Shown here in pieces: positions 1 through 7,095 of a DNA stretch of 7,283 nucleotides. The translations under genes and the position numbers were made by a program. Numbering within the stretch: the first letter of the stretch is position 1; the number at the start of each line of letters is the position of its first letter. Source of the DNA: an uncultured Clostridia bacterium (GTDB taxonomy: Bacteria > Bacillota > Clostridia > Oscillospirales > Ruminococcaceae); NCBI GenBank assembly GCA_947629275.1, contig CANRDG010000091.1, positions 1 through 7,283 of the forward strand. The letters run 5' to 3'. Under the pieces are notes generated by a model. That model did no database searches. It saw only the letters and a program-made list of their open reading frames with translations, and was not told where the DNA came from.

Positions 1-1872
1 CTGGCTGCGACTGCTGTTATATACAAAGATATTGATGCGGAATATTCGGAAAAATGCCTTACTCACGCAAAGCAGCTTTACACGTTTGCAGAAAGCACAA
101 AAAGCGACAGCGGCTACACGGCTGCGAACGGTTTTTACAACAGCTGGAGCGGCTTTTACGATGAGCTTTCATGGGCAGGAACTTGGCTTTACACTGCGAC
201 GGGCGACAAAAAATATCTTGAAAGCGCGGGAGATTATTTCACGCAGGCAGGAAGCAATTACAAGTGGGCTATGTGCTGGGACGATGTCGGCATTGGTGCG
301 GCTTTGAGGCTCACGCAGCTTACGGGCGATGACGAATACCGCACGTTCCTTGAAAAGAGCCTTGACTTCTGGACGGTGGGAGTTGACGGCGAAAAAATAA
401 CATATACACCGAAAGGTCTTGCATGGCTTGATACATGGGGCAGCCTGAGATACGCGACTTCGCAGGCATTTATAGCGGCGCTTTACAGCGAGAGCGAATA
501 CTGCCCGTCATCTAAGAAAGACACATACTGGGACTTTGCGGTAAGTCAGATAGATTACGCGCTCGGCAGCAGCGGCAGGAGCTTTGTATGCGGATTCGGC
601 GAAAACTTCCCTGTTAACCCTCACCACCGCAATGCACAGGGTTCGTACATTGACAACATGAATACGCCCGAGACCGCGCGGCACACGCTTTACGGCGCGT
701 TGGTCGGCGGTCCTGATGCGAGCGACGGTTACAACGACACTGTTTCGGATTACACTGCGAACGAGGTGGCGTGCGACTACAATGCAGGCTATACCTGTGC
801 GCTTGCGAAGCTGTACAGCAAATATCATGGAAAGACTTTGAAAAACTTTGGCGCGGTCGAGCCTGTGGAAGAAGAATACTCTATAGATGCGTGCGTAAAC
901 GCAGCAGGCAATGATTTTACCGAGATAAAAGCTATTGTATACAACAAAACGGGCTGGCCTGCAAGGGTAAGCAAAGAGCCTATGCTGCGATATTTTATAG
1001 ACCTTTCGGAGACTGACCCATCGCAGGTGAGCGTGAACATGGGCTACTCTATGGGCGGCGGCGCAAGCTGTCAGGTAGTACCGTGGAGCGGCAACATTTA
1101 CTGCATTGAGGTAACGTTCGGCGACAAGCTGCTCTACCCCGGCGGACAGGACGCATACCGCTGCGAGGTACAGTTCAGGATAAGCTCGTCGGGAACGTGG
1201 GATCCCTCTAACGACCCGTCATATCAGGGCTTGGGAAGCCAGCAGGGCACGGCGCAGCCTGTTGATACCCTTGCATTTTACGAAAGCGGCAAACTGGTAT
1301 TCGGCAGCGAGCCGCAGGAACGCACCGAAACGGGCGGCACAACTTCAAGCAATCCTGACGGCGGCGACAAGCCTACAACGACCACCACAGCGAAACCGTC
1401 TATACCGACGGGCGGAACGGCATCGGCAGGCGGGTTGACTGTTACTCTTGGCAGTGACGGTTCTGCAAACGGCGGCAGCATTAACATAAACATTGAGATA
1501 AAGAACACCGGAGACAAGGACATTGATATGTCGGGGCTGGCGGTAGACTGGTTCTTTACGAAAGACGGCGGCGGCGATCTGCAATTTGCGTGCGACCACA
1601 GCGCTATTCAGGGTGCGGACGGCAGCTATACCGCTGTGACAGACAGCATAAAGAGCGAATTTTCTTCCCAAAGCGGTACTGACTGCGACACGAAGCTGCG
1701 CATAAGCTGCTCCTCGGGAACGCTTGCGAAAGACGCGGTATGGAAGATACAGGCGCGTGTGAACAAAGCAGACTGGAGCAATTTTGACCTGAGCAACGAT
1801 TACTCGCAGGGCAACGCAGAGCACGTTGCGGTATACTCGGGCGGAAAGCTGATATGCGGCAAGGCGGCGTGA
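1..1872 (+). CDS. GH9 cellulase with CBM3c-like and cellulose-binding CBM3 modules (5' partial)
   Basis: 3' part of a secreted endoglucanase hydrolysing beta-1,4-glucan. The frame is open from base 1, so the ATG at 271 is internal; signal peptide and the N-terminal catalytic Asp region lie outside. Residues counted from base 1: GH9 (alpha/alpha)6 domain about 1-285, with FYNSWSGFYDELSWAG, a WGSLRYATSQAF block, NPHHRNAQGS (His-His-Arg 208-210) and NEVACDYNAGY, whose Glu255 (763-765) matches the family's catalytic acid. A short linker leads to a CBM3c-like module (about 290-436: NKTGWPARV, RYFIDLSE, DPSNDPSYQGL), the arrangement of theme-B processive endoglucanases such as Thermobifida Cel9A. 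A Thr/Gly/Pro-rich linker (437-477) precedes a second CBM3 (478-622). There Asp532, His533, Tyr543, Arg586 and Trp592 match the planar strip known from CipA CBM3, so it should bind crystalline cellulose. No dockerin or anchor follows, suggesting a free extracellular enzyme. Family assignment is firm; substrate detail is inferred. Confidence 0.95.
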   Translation: MAATAVIYKDIDAEYSEKCLTHAKQLYTFAESTKSDSGYTAANGFYNSWSGFYDELSWAGTWLYTATGDKKYLESAGDYFTQAGSNYKWAMCWDDVGIGAALRLTQLTGDDEYRTFLEKSLDFWTVGVDGEKITYTPKGLAWLDTWGSLRYATSQAFIAALYSESEYCPSSKKDTYWDFAVSQIDYALGSSGRSFVCGFGENFPVNPHHRNAQGSYIDNMNTPETARHTLYGALVGGPDASDGYNDTVSDYTANEVACDYNAGYTCALAKLYSKYHGKTLKNFGAVEPVEEEYSIDACVNAAGNDFTEIKAIVYNKTGWPARVSKEPMLRYFIDLSETDPSQVSVNMGYSMGGGASCQVVPWSGNIYCIEVTFGDKLLYPGGQDAYRCEVQFRISSSGTWDPSNDPSYQGLGSQQGTAQPVDTLAFYESGKLVFGSEPQERTETGGTTSSNPDGGDKPTTTTTAKPSIPTGGTASAGGLTVTLGSDGSANGGSININIEIKNTGDKDIDMSGLAVDWFFTKDGGGDLQFACDHSAIQGADGSYTAVTDSIKSEFSSQSGTDCDTKLRISCSSGTLAKDAVWKIQARVNKADWSNFDLSNDYSQGNAEHVAVYSGGKLICGKAA

Positions 1873-1882
1873 ATGACAGAAC

Positions 1883-1911
1883 AAAAAGCGACCCTTTAAG
1901 GTCGCTTTTTT
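1883..1911. terminator. Bidirectional intrinsic terminator between convergent genes
   Basis: A perfect 11-bp stem (AAAAAGCGACC at 1883-1893 with GGTCGCTTTTT at 1900-1910) encloses the 6-nt loop CTTTAA. On the + strand the stem runs into T6 at 1906-1911, 10 nt after the cellulase stop. On the - strand the same stem ends in T5, about 17 nt after the stop of the second permease. It can therefore end transcription from both sides. Confidence 0.9.
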
Positions 1912-1927
1912 ATTGCAAATGTAAGGG

Positions 1928-4378
1928 TTATTCTTCTTTAAGTACCTCTTGGGGCGAGTTTGAACCTATAACAGCCAGCGGCATTATCATTGAAAGCGCT
2001 AGGTAGAGTATTATTACCAAAGCGCATACAGCAATGTGCCACAGTCCGAAGTTTATTACCATGTTTTCAAAGAATGTGAGTTTGCCTATTATCAGCACCG
2101 CAGCCGCAAGTATGCTTGCTATACCGCAGGTTATTGCGCTGTTTTTCAGGCTTCGCAAGGCACAGGTGCGCCATCTTGCGCCGCAGATGTAGAATATAGC
2201 ATAGTTTCGCAGCTGCCGTTTGGTGTATATTGCGCTGATAGATACGGTTGAAATGATAGTGAGTATGAAAATACATATTGCTATAGGCAGCAGAGTGTAC
2301 ATCTGCTCGTAGATGTATTGCATACTGTTTGAGCGCACTTGCGAAAGCGGCGTATAAGCTATGCCTGCGCTGAACAGGCGTTCGGCAAGCGCGCTATACT
2401 CGTCTTCAGCCATATCATCGCAAAAGATAAACTGCGTGCCGTAAAGCGGCCCGCTTGCCCCGAAAGCTGCATCAATATCGGTGCGGCGCGATAAGAAAAA
2501 CGCTCTCTGCTCATATTCCTCGCTGAACACACCGTAGACATCCTCAATACTGTTTTTTGTCGGCGAAATGTTATAACCTGCAATTTTTGCCTTATCTTTA
2601 AGTACGCCCACCACTTTATATTTCATTGGCTTGGGGTCTATGGGTTCTCCGTTCTCGTCATAACTCATTGTATATTCAAATTCAAAAGTATCGCCAACAT
2701 TGTATCTGCCGCCGCATGAAGCCATAACCACGGGTATTACACCCGAATTTTCATAAGTTTCGCTGCTGTCGCCCAGCCACTTGCCGCTTTGCATTGGCGG
2801 AGTATACGCTTTTATAAATTTGTCCGAATAGGATATTCCCAAAAGCAGTTCATCGCCGTTAAAAGCATTCGTAAGTTCGTTTCTTATATATTCGGTATCG
2901 CTGCCTGTCAGGGCTTCAAAGTCCTCGGGGTAGGTAGCCATATCGTCCAATATTGCCATGTAGCCGCGCCTTTCTATATACTTTTTAAACGGCGCATATT
3001 CTTCATTTCTTGCGCTTATAGCTGAAACTATTATCACCATTACAGAAAGCACAACAACAAGCTGCAAGACCTCAAAAACGTTCATTATGCCGTATTTTTT
3101 GGCGGTCGCGGTTCTTTTCCTCAGCTGCGCAAGGCTGTGTTTTGCTACCTGCACGCATATCATAACAAGCATTACCACCGTCAGCGAGACAGCATATATA
3201 ACGAATATTTCGGCATAGAGCTTAAAGCTGTAAGCGCCTTGCAAATTTACAAAAACTTTTGAAAGCAGCGGTGTCAGCAGTTTGGAATACGCAAGCTCTG
3301 CAAGTGCAAAAAGCGGTAAGCTTACCACAAGACATTCGCACAGATATGATGCAGCCGCTTTGCCTTTTGTGCAGCCGCAAATTCGCATTATCGCCAGCTG
3401 TGACGAGCGTTTTTCAAGTATATATCTGTAGAGAATTGCCATGTTCACAGCGGCAAGCGCCGAAATAAGCACCGACAAAAGCATTATCGTTCTGTAAAAC
3501 TCTATTTCGCTGACGTCTGTAAACTCTATAGGGTCTGCCGCAATTTTATTGTCAGTCGCCGCCGAGATGCATTTTGAAATATCATCATAACACTGCTTTG
3601 TGATATTATCTTTGAACCGCATCTGAATAAGCACCTGACTGCCCATTGAATAAAGCCGTGCGTTTTCGGGCGCGGCAAACGGCGTTATATACATATTTTT
3701 TTCATCAGGCAGACTGCCCTCGGGCGCAGGCATTACCTTATAATCTTCGCCGCCTATTTTTATGTATTCTTCGTCTTGCAAAGTGTTGTAGACGGCATTT
3801 AACCAGTTGCCCTGTGCATCGGGCAAAGCATTTGTAAAGTGCGCATTTATGTCAAACATATCTTTTGTAACGTACACGATTTTTTCGCCGCTTGTAAATT
3901 CATCGGGAGAGCAAATGGCGGTAGGGCTGTAGTTTTCAGACCAGCGTATCTCGCCGTCTACCGAAAGTGTGTTTGTAAAACTCAATACTCCCTCTTTGCT
4001 GTTTTCGCTGTAATAAACGCCGTCTTCGCTGTCATCTGAGTTGATCACGGCAGGAGAAGTTGTCAGCCACCATATTGTCATATCTTTTATGGCGCGGCGC
4101 GTGATGTCCGAAAGATCGGACACAAATCCCATTATCTGCTGTGGGGTGACATCTGCACAATACACACCGCTTTCGGGGTAAAGCTGACCTTCTGACTGCG
4201 AAAATGTCAGTTCCGCAGGAGCTTCACCGCTGTCAACCAGCTTGTTGTAATTATAGTACACGCCGTATGAAAAGCATATTACAAGGCAGGAAACTATAAT
4301 GTTCAGCACCAGAAGCAGCGACAAAAGCCGCTGCCCCGTGAACATATTTTTCAGATCTTTATGCATTATTGAAAACAT
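1928..4378 (-). CDS. FtsX/MacB-type ABC transporter permease, duplicated 8-TM form (second gene of pair)
   Basis: Integral membrane protein of 816 residues, read as an ABC permease of the FtsX/MacB superfamily. Predicted order: TM1 (18-40); extracytoplasmic domain 1 (41-293); TM2-TM4 (296-320, 342-366, 386-409); TM5 (435-455); extracytoplasmic domain 2 (456-690); TM6-TM8 (692-718, 745-768, 778-804). This is two helix-domain-three-helix units in tandem. Each unit has a cytoplasmic coupling-type loop after its second helix: LEKRSSQLAIMRICGCTKG (321-339) and TKRQLRNYAIFYICGARWR (719-737). Domain 2 has the MacB periplasmic-domain style pattern GKW...SCGGRYNVGD...YKVVGVLKDK. It is a paralogue of the upstream permease, shares its EVLKEE end, and begins 15 bp after it, so the two are probably co-transcribed and may form a heterodimer (inference). 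No ATP-binding domain is present. Substrate unknown. The ATG at 4378 aligns with the paralogue's N-terminus and has a modest ribosome site. Confidence 0.9.
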   Translation of the reverse strand: MFSIMHKDLKNMFTGQRLLSLLLVLNIIVSCLVICFSYGVYYNYNKLVDSGEAPAELTFSQSEGQLYPESGVYCADVTPQQIMGFVSDLSDITRRAIKDMTIWWLTTSPAVINSDDSEDGVYYSENSKEGVLSFTNTLSVDGEIRWSENYSPTAICSPDEFTSGEKIVYVTKDMFDINAHFTNALPDAQGNWLNAVYNTLQDEEYIKIGGEDYKVMPAPEGSLPDEKNMYITPFAAPENARLYSMGSQVLIQMRFKDNITKQCYDDISKCISAATDNKIAADPIEFTDVSEIEFYRTIMLLSVLISALAAVNMAILYRYILEKRSSQLAIMRICGCTKGKAAASYLCECLVVSLPLFALAELAYSKLLTPLLSKVFVNLQGAYSFKLYAEIFVIYAVSLTVVMLVMICVQVAKHSLAQLRKRTATAKKYGIMNVFEVLQLVVVLSVMVIIVSAISARNEEYAPFKKYIERRGYMAILDDMATYPEDFEALTGSDTEYIRNELTNAFNGDELLLGISYSDKFIKAYTPPMQSGKWLGDSSETYENSGVIPVVMASCGGRYNVGDTFEFEYTMSYDENGEPIDPKPMKYKVVGVLKDKAKIAGYNISPTKNSIEDVYGVFSEEYEQRAFFLSRRTDIDAAFGASGPLYGTQFIFCDDMAEDEYSALAERLFSAGIAYTPLSQVRSNSMQYIYEQMYTLLPIAICIFILTIISTVSISAIYTKRQLRNYAIFYICGARWRTCALRSLKNSAITCGIASILAAAVLIIGKLTFFENMVINFGLWHIAVCALVIILYLALSMIMPLAVIGSNSPQEVLKEE
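2118..2207 (-). repeat. Near-identical paralogous block, copy in second permease gene
   Basis: These 90 nt match 4584-4673 in the first permease gene at 85 of 90 positions, with exact runs of 31 nt (2124-2154) and 32 nt (2175-2206). The block encodes the last coupling loop and the start of TM7. The adjoining 47 nt (2208-2254) encode identical protein in both genes but differ at about 11 positions, so the similarity of this block exceeds what protein conservation alone gives nearby. Confidence 0.85.
3390..3421 (-). repeat. Exact 32-nt paralogous block at first coupling loop, second gene
   Basis: This stretch is identical to 5868-5899 and encodes the loop after TM2 (LEKRSSQLAI). The flanking DNA on both sides differs clearly between the two permease genes. 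Confidence 0.8.
4263..4288 (-). repeat. Exact 26-nt paralogous block in TM1, second gene
   Basis: Identical to 6786-6811. It encodes the CLVICFSYG segment at the outer end of TM1, shared by both permeases. Confidence 0.75.
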
Positions 4379-4385
4379 TTCTCTT

Positions 4386-4392
4386 CACCCTT
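4386..4392 (-). promoter_or_regulatory. Weak ribosome binding site of second permease gene
   Basis: The 15-nt gap between the two permease genes reads AAAGGGTGAAGAGAA on the minus strand. Its AAGGGTG element lies 7 nt before the ATG at 4378. It is a poorer match to AAGGAGG than the site of the first gene, so the second protein may be made at a lower rate or depend on translational coupling (inference). Confidence 0.55.
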
Positions 4393-4393
4393 T

Positions 4394-6901
4394 TTATTCT
4401 TCTTTCAAAACCTCTTTAGGCTCGTTTGAACCTATGATAGCCAGAGGCATGATCATTGAAAGCGCAAGGTACAAAACTATCACCAAAGCGCATACAGCCA
4501 AATGCCATACACCAAACGAAATGACTGTTTCTTTCAACAGTGTGAGTTTGCCGACGATAAGCACAAGCGCGGAAATTGCCGCAGCTATGCCGCAGGTTAT
4601 TGCGCTGTTTTTCAGGCTTCTCAAAGCACAGGTGCGCCACCTTGCGCCGCAGATGTAGAATATAGCATAGTTCCTAAGCTGGCGTTTGGTATATATCGCA
4701 CTTATTGAAACTGTTGATATTACGGTAAGTATGAAAATACAAACAGCTATTGGGAATAATGTGTACATTTGTTGATAAATATAACTGAGGCTGTTTTCTT
4801 TTACCTGCGAGAGCTGCATATGCGCAAAGCCTTTTTGCAGTTCTTTTTCAAAGCTCTTAAACTCCTCGTCGGTCATGTTATCACATATGAAGATCTGCGG
4901 ACCTTTAAGCAATCCTGAGTCGCTGTCGTATGCCGCCAGAAAATCGGAAGTTCTTGTCAGCAGTATATCGTTGTCTTCAAAGCTGTCGCTGAAAACGCCG
5001 TAAATATCTCTGTAGTCTTTGTTCAAAAGGGGAACATTCTTGGTTTCGATGTTGAAAAGCTTATAGCCTACAATGCTGACCTTATCCTTCAATATGCCAA
5101 CTATTTTATACTGTATATGCGATTTGAATATTTCTTCGCCGTCTTCGCCGTTTTCGATAAAATCAAAGGTTATCACATCACCTATATCATATCTGCCGCC
5201 GCATGAGGTTATCACGGCAGGGATATACCCGGCGTTTTCAAATGTTTCGTCGGTCTCGTCGAGCCATTTGCCCTTTACCATCGGCGGTTTGTAGGCATCT
5301 ATCATTTCGTCGCAGTAAGAAATGCCGCCAAAATTCTTGCCGTCTGTAGTAAATCCGCTTTCATAACACATCATACTCTGCACATTGAAGGAATTAAATG
5401 CATCGCTGTATGATAATGTGTTTTCAGGCTCTGCAAGATAACCCTTTCTTTCAAAATATTTTTCAAACGGCGTATAAAGCGAGTATCTTGAAATTATTAC
5501 CGAAACAATAAGCACCAGCATTGAAAGCACTGCTGCAAGCTGTATCACTTCAAACACCTTCATTATGCCGAATCTGCTTTTAGCCTTGCCTGCGCCTTTA
5601 AGCATTACCAAACTGTGCTTTCTTATAGTGTGTATTATCATTACAAGCATTACGAGCGTTGACATGGCTATGTATATACCGAAAATTGCGGCGTAAAGTT
5701 TAAAGCTGTACGCCCCTGCCATATGTGGGAAAAGCCTTGTAAGCCGCGGCATAATTAGTTTATGATAGACAAGCTGCATGAGAGCGAATAACGGCGCATT
5801 TATAACAAGACATTCAAGTAAGTAAGACATCACCGCCCTGCCCTTTGAGCAGCCGCATATTCTGAAAATCGCCAGCTGTGACGAGCGTTTTTCAAGTATG
5901 TAGCGATATAGTATAGCCATATTAACAGCGGCAAGCAATGCGATAACAACCGAGATTAGCATTATAGTTTTGTAGTAATAAATTTCGGTGGCTTCGGTAA
6001 ACTTTATCTCTTGCAGATACACATTGCCGCCCAGATAAGAGAGGGCATCTTTAATATCTGCATACTGATCTTTTGTTACAGGCTCTTTGAAAGAAAGATC
6101 CATTACTGTCTGCTGACTATGTTTTCCCCCCGAGGAGCAATATATCTTAGCCGAGGCAGGAACAGACGGCATGGGTATAATGACAACGTTCTTCGTTAAG
6201 AGCGCGTGTGGTACAGTACCTATTATCTTATAGCTTTCGCCGTTCATCAGCAGATGATCCGTTCCTTGCGGCAGCGGCTTTATCGTCCAGCCGATGTCAA
6301 CCTGATGTTTACCGGAGTATCCGCCTGCAAAATACGCATAATGCGTCTCATCGTCATAAAGGTCGTCTGCAACAAGCAGTATCTTTTCTCCGCTGTTATA
6401 CTGCTCCTCGGTAAAATAATCTTTTGTTTTGTCCATATCTATGAATTTATCACCCTCAACGCCGACCAAGGTTTTTACGGTCATATAGAAAGGCTCCTGA
6501 TCGTCGCTGTAGCTTGGGCAAGGCTCATCGGTAAAGTCTGTAGAACCTGTTGACAGAGACGTTTCCAGCATAAACTCCGTTACGATAATATCAATGTTGC
6601 TTTTTGTGCTGTCAGACAGGCTTGTGAGCATATCGGTTATCATAGAGGGCGATATATCTGCCGCGCATCGTATGTCTGTATAGCTGCCGGGTGATACCAA
6701 ATTCTCGCAGTCAATGTATACTGCGAGGCTATTTATTTCCTCATTTTCGCCCTCTTTCAATACCATATTATAGTTCTGATACAGCCCGTATGAAAAGCAT
6801 ATTACAAGGCAAGAGATCACAATATTCAGCACCAGCAAAAGAAACAACATTCGCTGATTTCTCAGTTGCCCCACTAGGTTTTTGCACACCATTTTAAACA
6901 T
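4394..6901 (-). CDS. FtsX/MacB-type ABC transporter permease, duplicated 8-TM form (first gene of pair)
   Basis: Membrane protein of 835 residues with the same plan as its downstream paralogue: TM1 (19-40), extracytoplasmic domain 1 (41-308), TM2-TM4 (312-336, 357-383, 399-424), TM5 (449-471), extracytoplasmic domain 2 (472-708), TM6-TM8 (710-737, 762-788, 796-822). The coupling-type loops LEKRSSQLAIFRICGCSKG (337-355) and TKRQLRNYAIFYICGARWR (738-756) share an ICG pattern, which supports an internal duplication of the FtsX unit. Domain 2 carries GKW...SCGGRYDIGD...YKIVGILKDK, similar to MacB periplasmic domains. Residues 728-773 are identical to 709-754 of the paralogue, while the extracytoplasmic domains are much diverged. 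The start is chosen because AAGGAGGA sits 6 nt upstream of the ATG. No ATPase domain or ATPase gene is seen. FtsX-type permeases serve in peptide or antibiotic export, lipoprotein release, stress sensing and cell-wall hydrolase control; the sequence does not say which applies here. Confidence 0.9.
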   Translation of the reverse strand: MFKMVCKNLVGQLRNQRMLFLLLVLNIVISCLVICFSYGLYQNYNMVLKEGENEEINSLAVYIDCENLVSPGSYTDIRCAADISPSMITDMLTSLSDSTKSNIDIIVTEFMLETSLSTGSTDFTDEPCPSYSDDQEPFYMTVKTLVGVEGDKFIDMDKTKDYFTEEQYNSGEKILLVADDLYDDETHYAYFAGGYSGKHQVDIGWTIKPLPQGTDHLLMNGESYKIIGTVPHALLTKNVVIIPMPSVPASAKIYCSSGGKHSQQTVMDLSFKEPVTKDQYADIKDALSYLGGNVYLQEIKFTEATEIYYYKTIMLISVVIALLAAVNMAILYRYILEKRSSQLAIFRICGCSKGRAVMSYLLECLVINAPLFALMQLVYHKLIMPRLTRLFPHMAGAYSFKLYAAIFGIYIAMSTLVMLVMIIHTIRKHSLVMLKGAGKAKSRFGIMKVFEVIQLAAVLSMLVLIVSVIISRYSLYTPFEKYFERKGYLAEPENTLSYSDAFNSFNVQSMMCYESGFTTDGKNFGGISYCDEMIDAYKPPMVKGKWLDETDETFENAGYIPAVITSCGGRYDIGDVITFDFIENGEDGEEIFKSHIQYKIVGILKDKVSIVGYKLFNIETKNVPLLNKDYRDIYGVFSDSFEDNDILLTRTSDFLAAYDSDSGLLKGPQIFICDNMTDEEFKSFEKELQKGFAHMQLSQVKENSLSYIYQQMYTLFPIAVCIFILTVISTVSISAIYTKRQLRNYAIFYICGARWRTCALRSLKNSAITCGIAAAISALVLIVGKLTLLKETVISFGVWHLAVCALVIVLYLALSMIMPLAIIGSNEPKEVLKEE
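4584..4673 (-). repeat. Near-identical paralogous block, copy in first permease gene
   Basis: Partner of 2118-2207, in direct orientation 2466 bp away, with 5 mismatches in 90 nt. It codes for the C-terminal coupling loop and the beginning of TM7 of the first permease. Confidence 0.85.
5868..5899 (-). repeat. Exact 32-nt paralogous block at first coupling loop, first gene
   Basis: Partner of 3390-3421, same orientation, no mismatch. It covers the first cytoplasmic coupling-type loop of the 835-residue permease. Confidence 0.8.
6786..6811 (-). repeat. Exact 26-nt paralogous block in TM1, first gene
   Basis: Partner of 4263-4288, same orientation. It lies in the conserved first membrane helix (CLVICFSYG) of the 835-residue permease. 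Confidence 0.75.
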
Positions 6902-6907
6902 AAATAG

Positions 6908-6926
6908 TCCTCCTTAAAATTCCTCC
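6908..6926 (-). promoter_or_regulatory. Double Shine-Dalgarno of first permease gene
   Basis: On the minus strand AAGGAGGA (6915-6908) ends 6 nt before the ATG at 6901, an almost ideal ribosome binding site that fixes the start. A second GGAGGA (6926-6921) lies 13 nt farther upstream with no start codon of its own. It could be a standby site or part of leader structure (inference). Confidence 0.85.
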
Positions 6927-6929
6927 AAA

Positions 6930-6946
6930 AAGGCATAATTCGCCTT
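6930..6946 (-). promoter_or_regulatory. Leader hairpin with T-tract, possible attenuator
   Basis: Read on the minus strand, AAGGC and GCCTT form a 5-bp stem with a 7-nt loop (GAATTAT). The stem leads into T5 (6931-6927) directly before the upstream GGAGGA. If transcription starts above 6950 this would be a small terminator-like hairpin in the permease leader. The stem is short and the T run is broken by GG, so it is weak by intrinsic-terminator standards. Confidence 0.35.
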
Positions 6947-6964
6947 AAAGAAATTTTCTATCAA
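6935..6964 (-). promoter_or_regulatory. Candidate proximal promoter of permease operon
   Basis: On the minus strand TTGATA (6964-6959, five of six matches to TTGACA) is followed after 18 bp by AATTAT (6940-6935, four of six matches to TATAAT). A start near 6928 would give a leader of about 27 nt containing both Shine-Dalgarno elements and would leave out the hairpin at 6930-6946. It competes with the distal candidate at 7004-7032. Confidence 0.4.
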
Positions 6965-7003
6965 GAAAAAATGCTTTCACTTGTATGTACACGATCAAGA
7001 GGT

Positions 7004-7032
7004 ATTATGTTACAAAAAAATTTCAAAATCAG
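7004..7032 (-). promoter_or_regulatory. Candidate distal promoter of permease operon
   Basis: On the minus strand CTGATT (7032-7027) and CATAAT (7009-7004) are separated by 17 bp of T-rich DNA. The -10 is good (five of six) and the -35 poor (three of six). A start near 6997 would give a leader of about 95 nt that includes the hairpin at 6930-6946. Confidence 0.4.
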
Positions 7033-7040
7033 CGAAATGC

Positions 7041-7055
7041 ACAAAAATATTTTGT
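7041..7055. repeat. Imperfect AT-rich 15-bp dyad
   Basis: ACAAAAATATTTTGT is a palindrome centred on 7048 with six of seven pairs matched. It overlaps the left arm of the larger inverted repeat at 7050-7088. In such AT-rich DNA it may be chance. Confidence 0.3.
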
Positions 7056-7088
7056 ATAAAAGCATATTATTCGACAATATATACAAAA
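7050..7088. repeat. 9-bp perfect inverted repeat in the divergent region, possible operator pair
   Basis: TTTTGTATA (7050-7058) and TATACAAAA (7080-7088) are exact reverse complements with 21 bp between them. The arm centres are 30 bp apart, close to three helical turns, so proteins on the arms would face the same side of the DNA. It lies between the start regions of the divergent permease operon and the gene at 7192. A regulatory role is inference. Confidence 0.45.
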
Positions 7089-7095
7089 GACTAGA

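Noticed and set aside
32..307. A 91-codon plus-strand frame at the window start
   Set aside because: It overlaps the GH9 frame in another phase; the GH9 frame carries the conserved motifs.
271..1872. A cellulase start at the ATG at 271
   Set aside because: The frame is open upstream to base 1 and encodes clear GH9 sequence there, so this Met is internal and the gene is simply cut by the window edge.
1345..1884. A 179-codon minus-strand reading frame opposite the cellulase
   Set aside because: It lies antisense to the linker and C-terminal CBM3, has an Arg/Ala/Val-rich composition typical of shadow frames, and has no ribosome site or recognisable domain.
4299..4658. A 119-codon plus-strand frame across the junction of the two permease genes
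   Set aside because: It is antisense to both permeases, without promoter, ribosome site or known motif.
6206..6553. A 115-codon plus-strand frame inside the first permease gene
   Set aside because: It is antisense to the well-supported external domain 1 of the permease and shows no independent start signals.
6982..6991. TGTA-n2-TACA element resembling a GntR-type operator
   Set aside because: It is only 4 bp per arm and isolated in AT-rich DNA; no regulator gene is in the window to support it.
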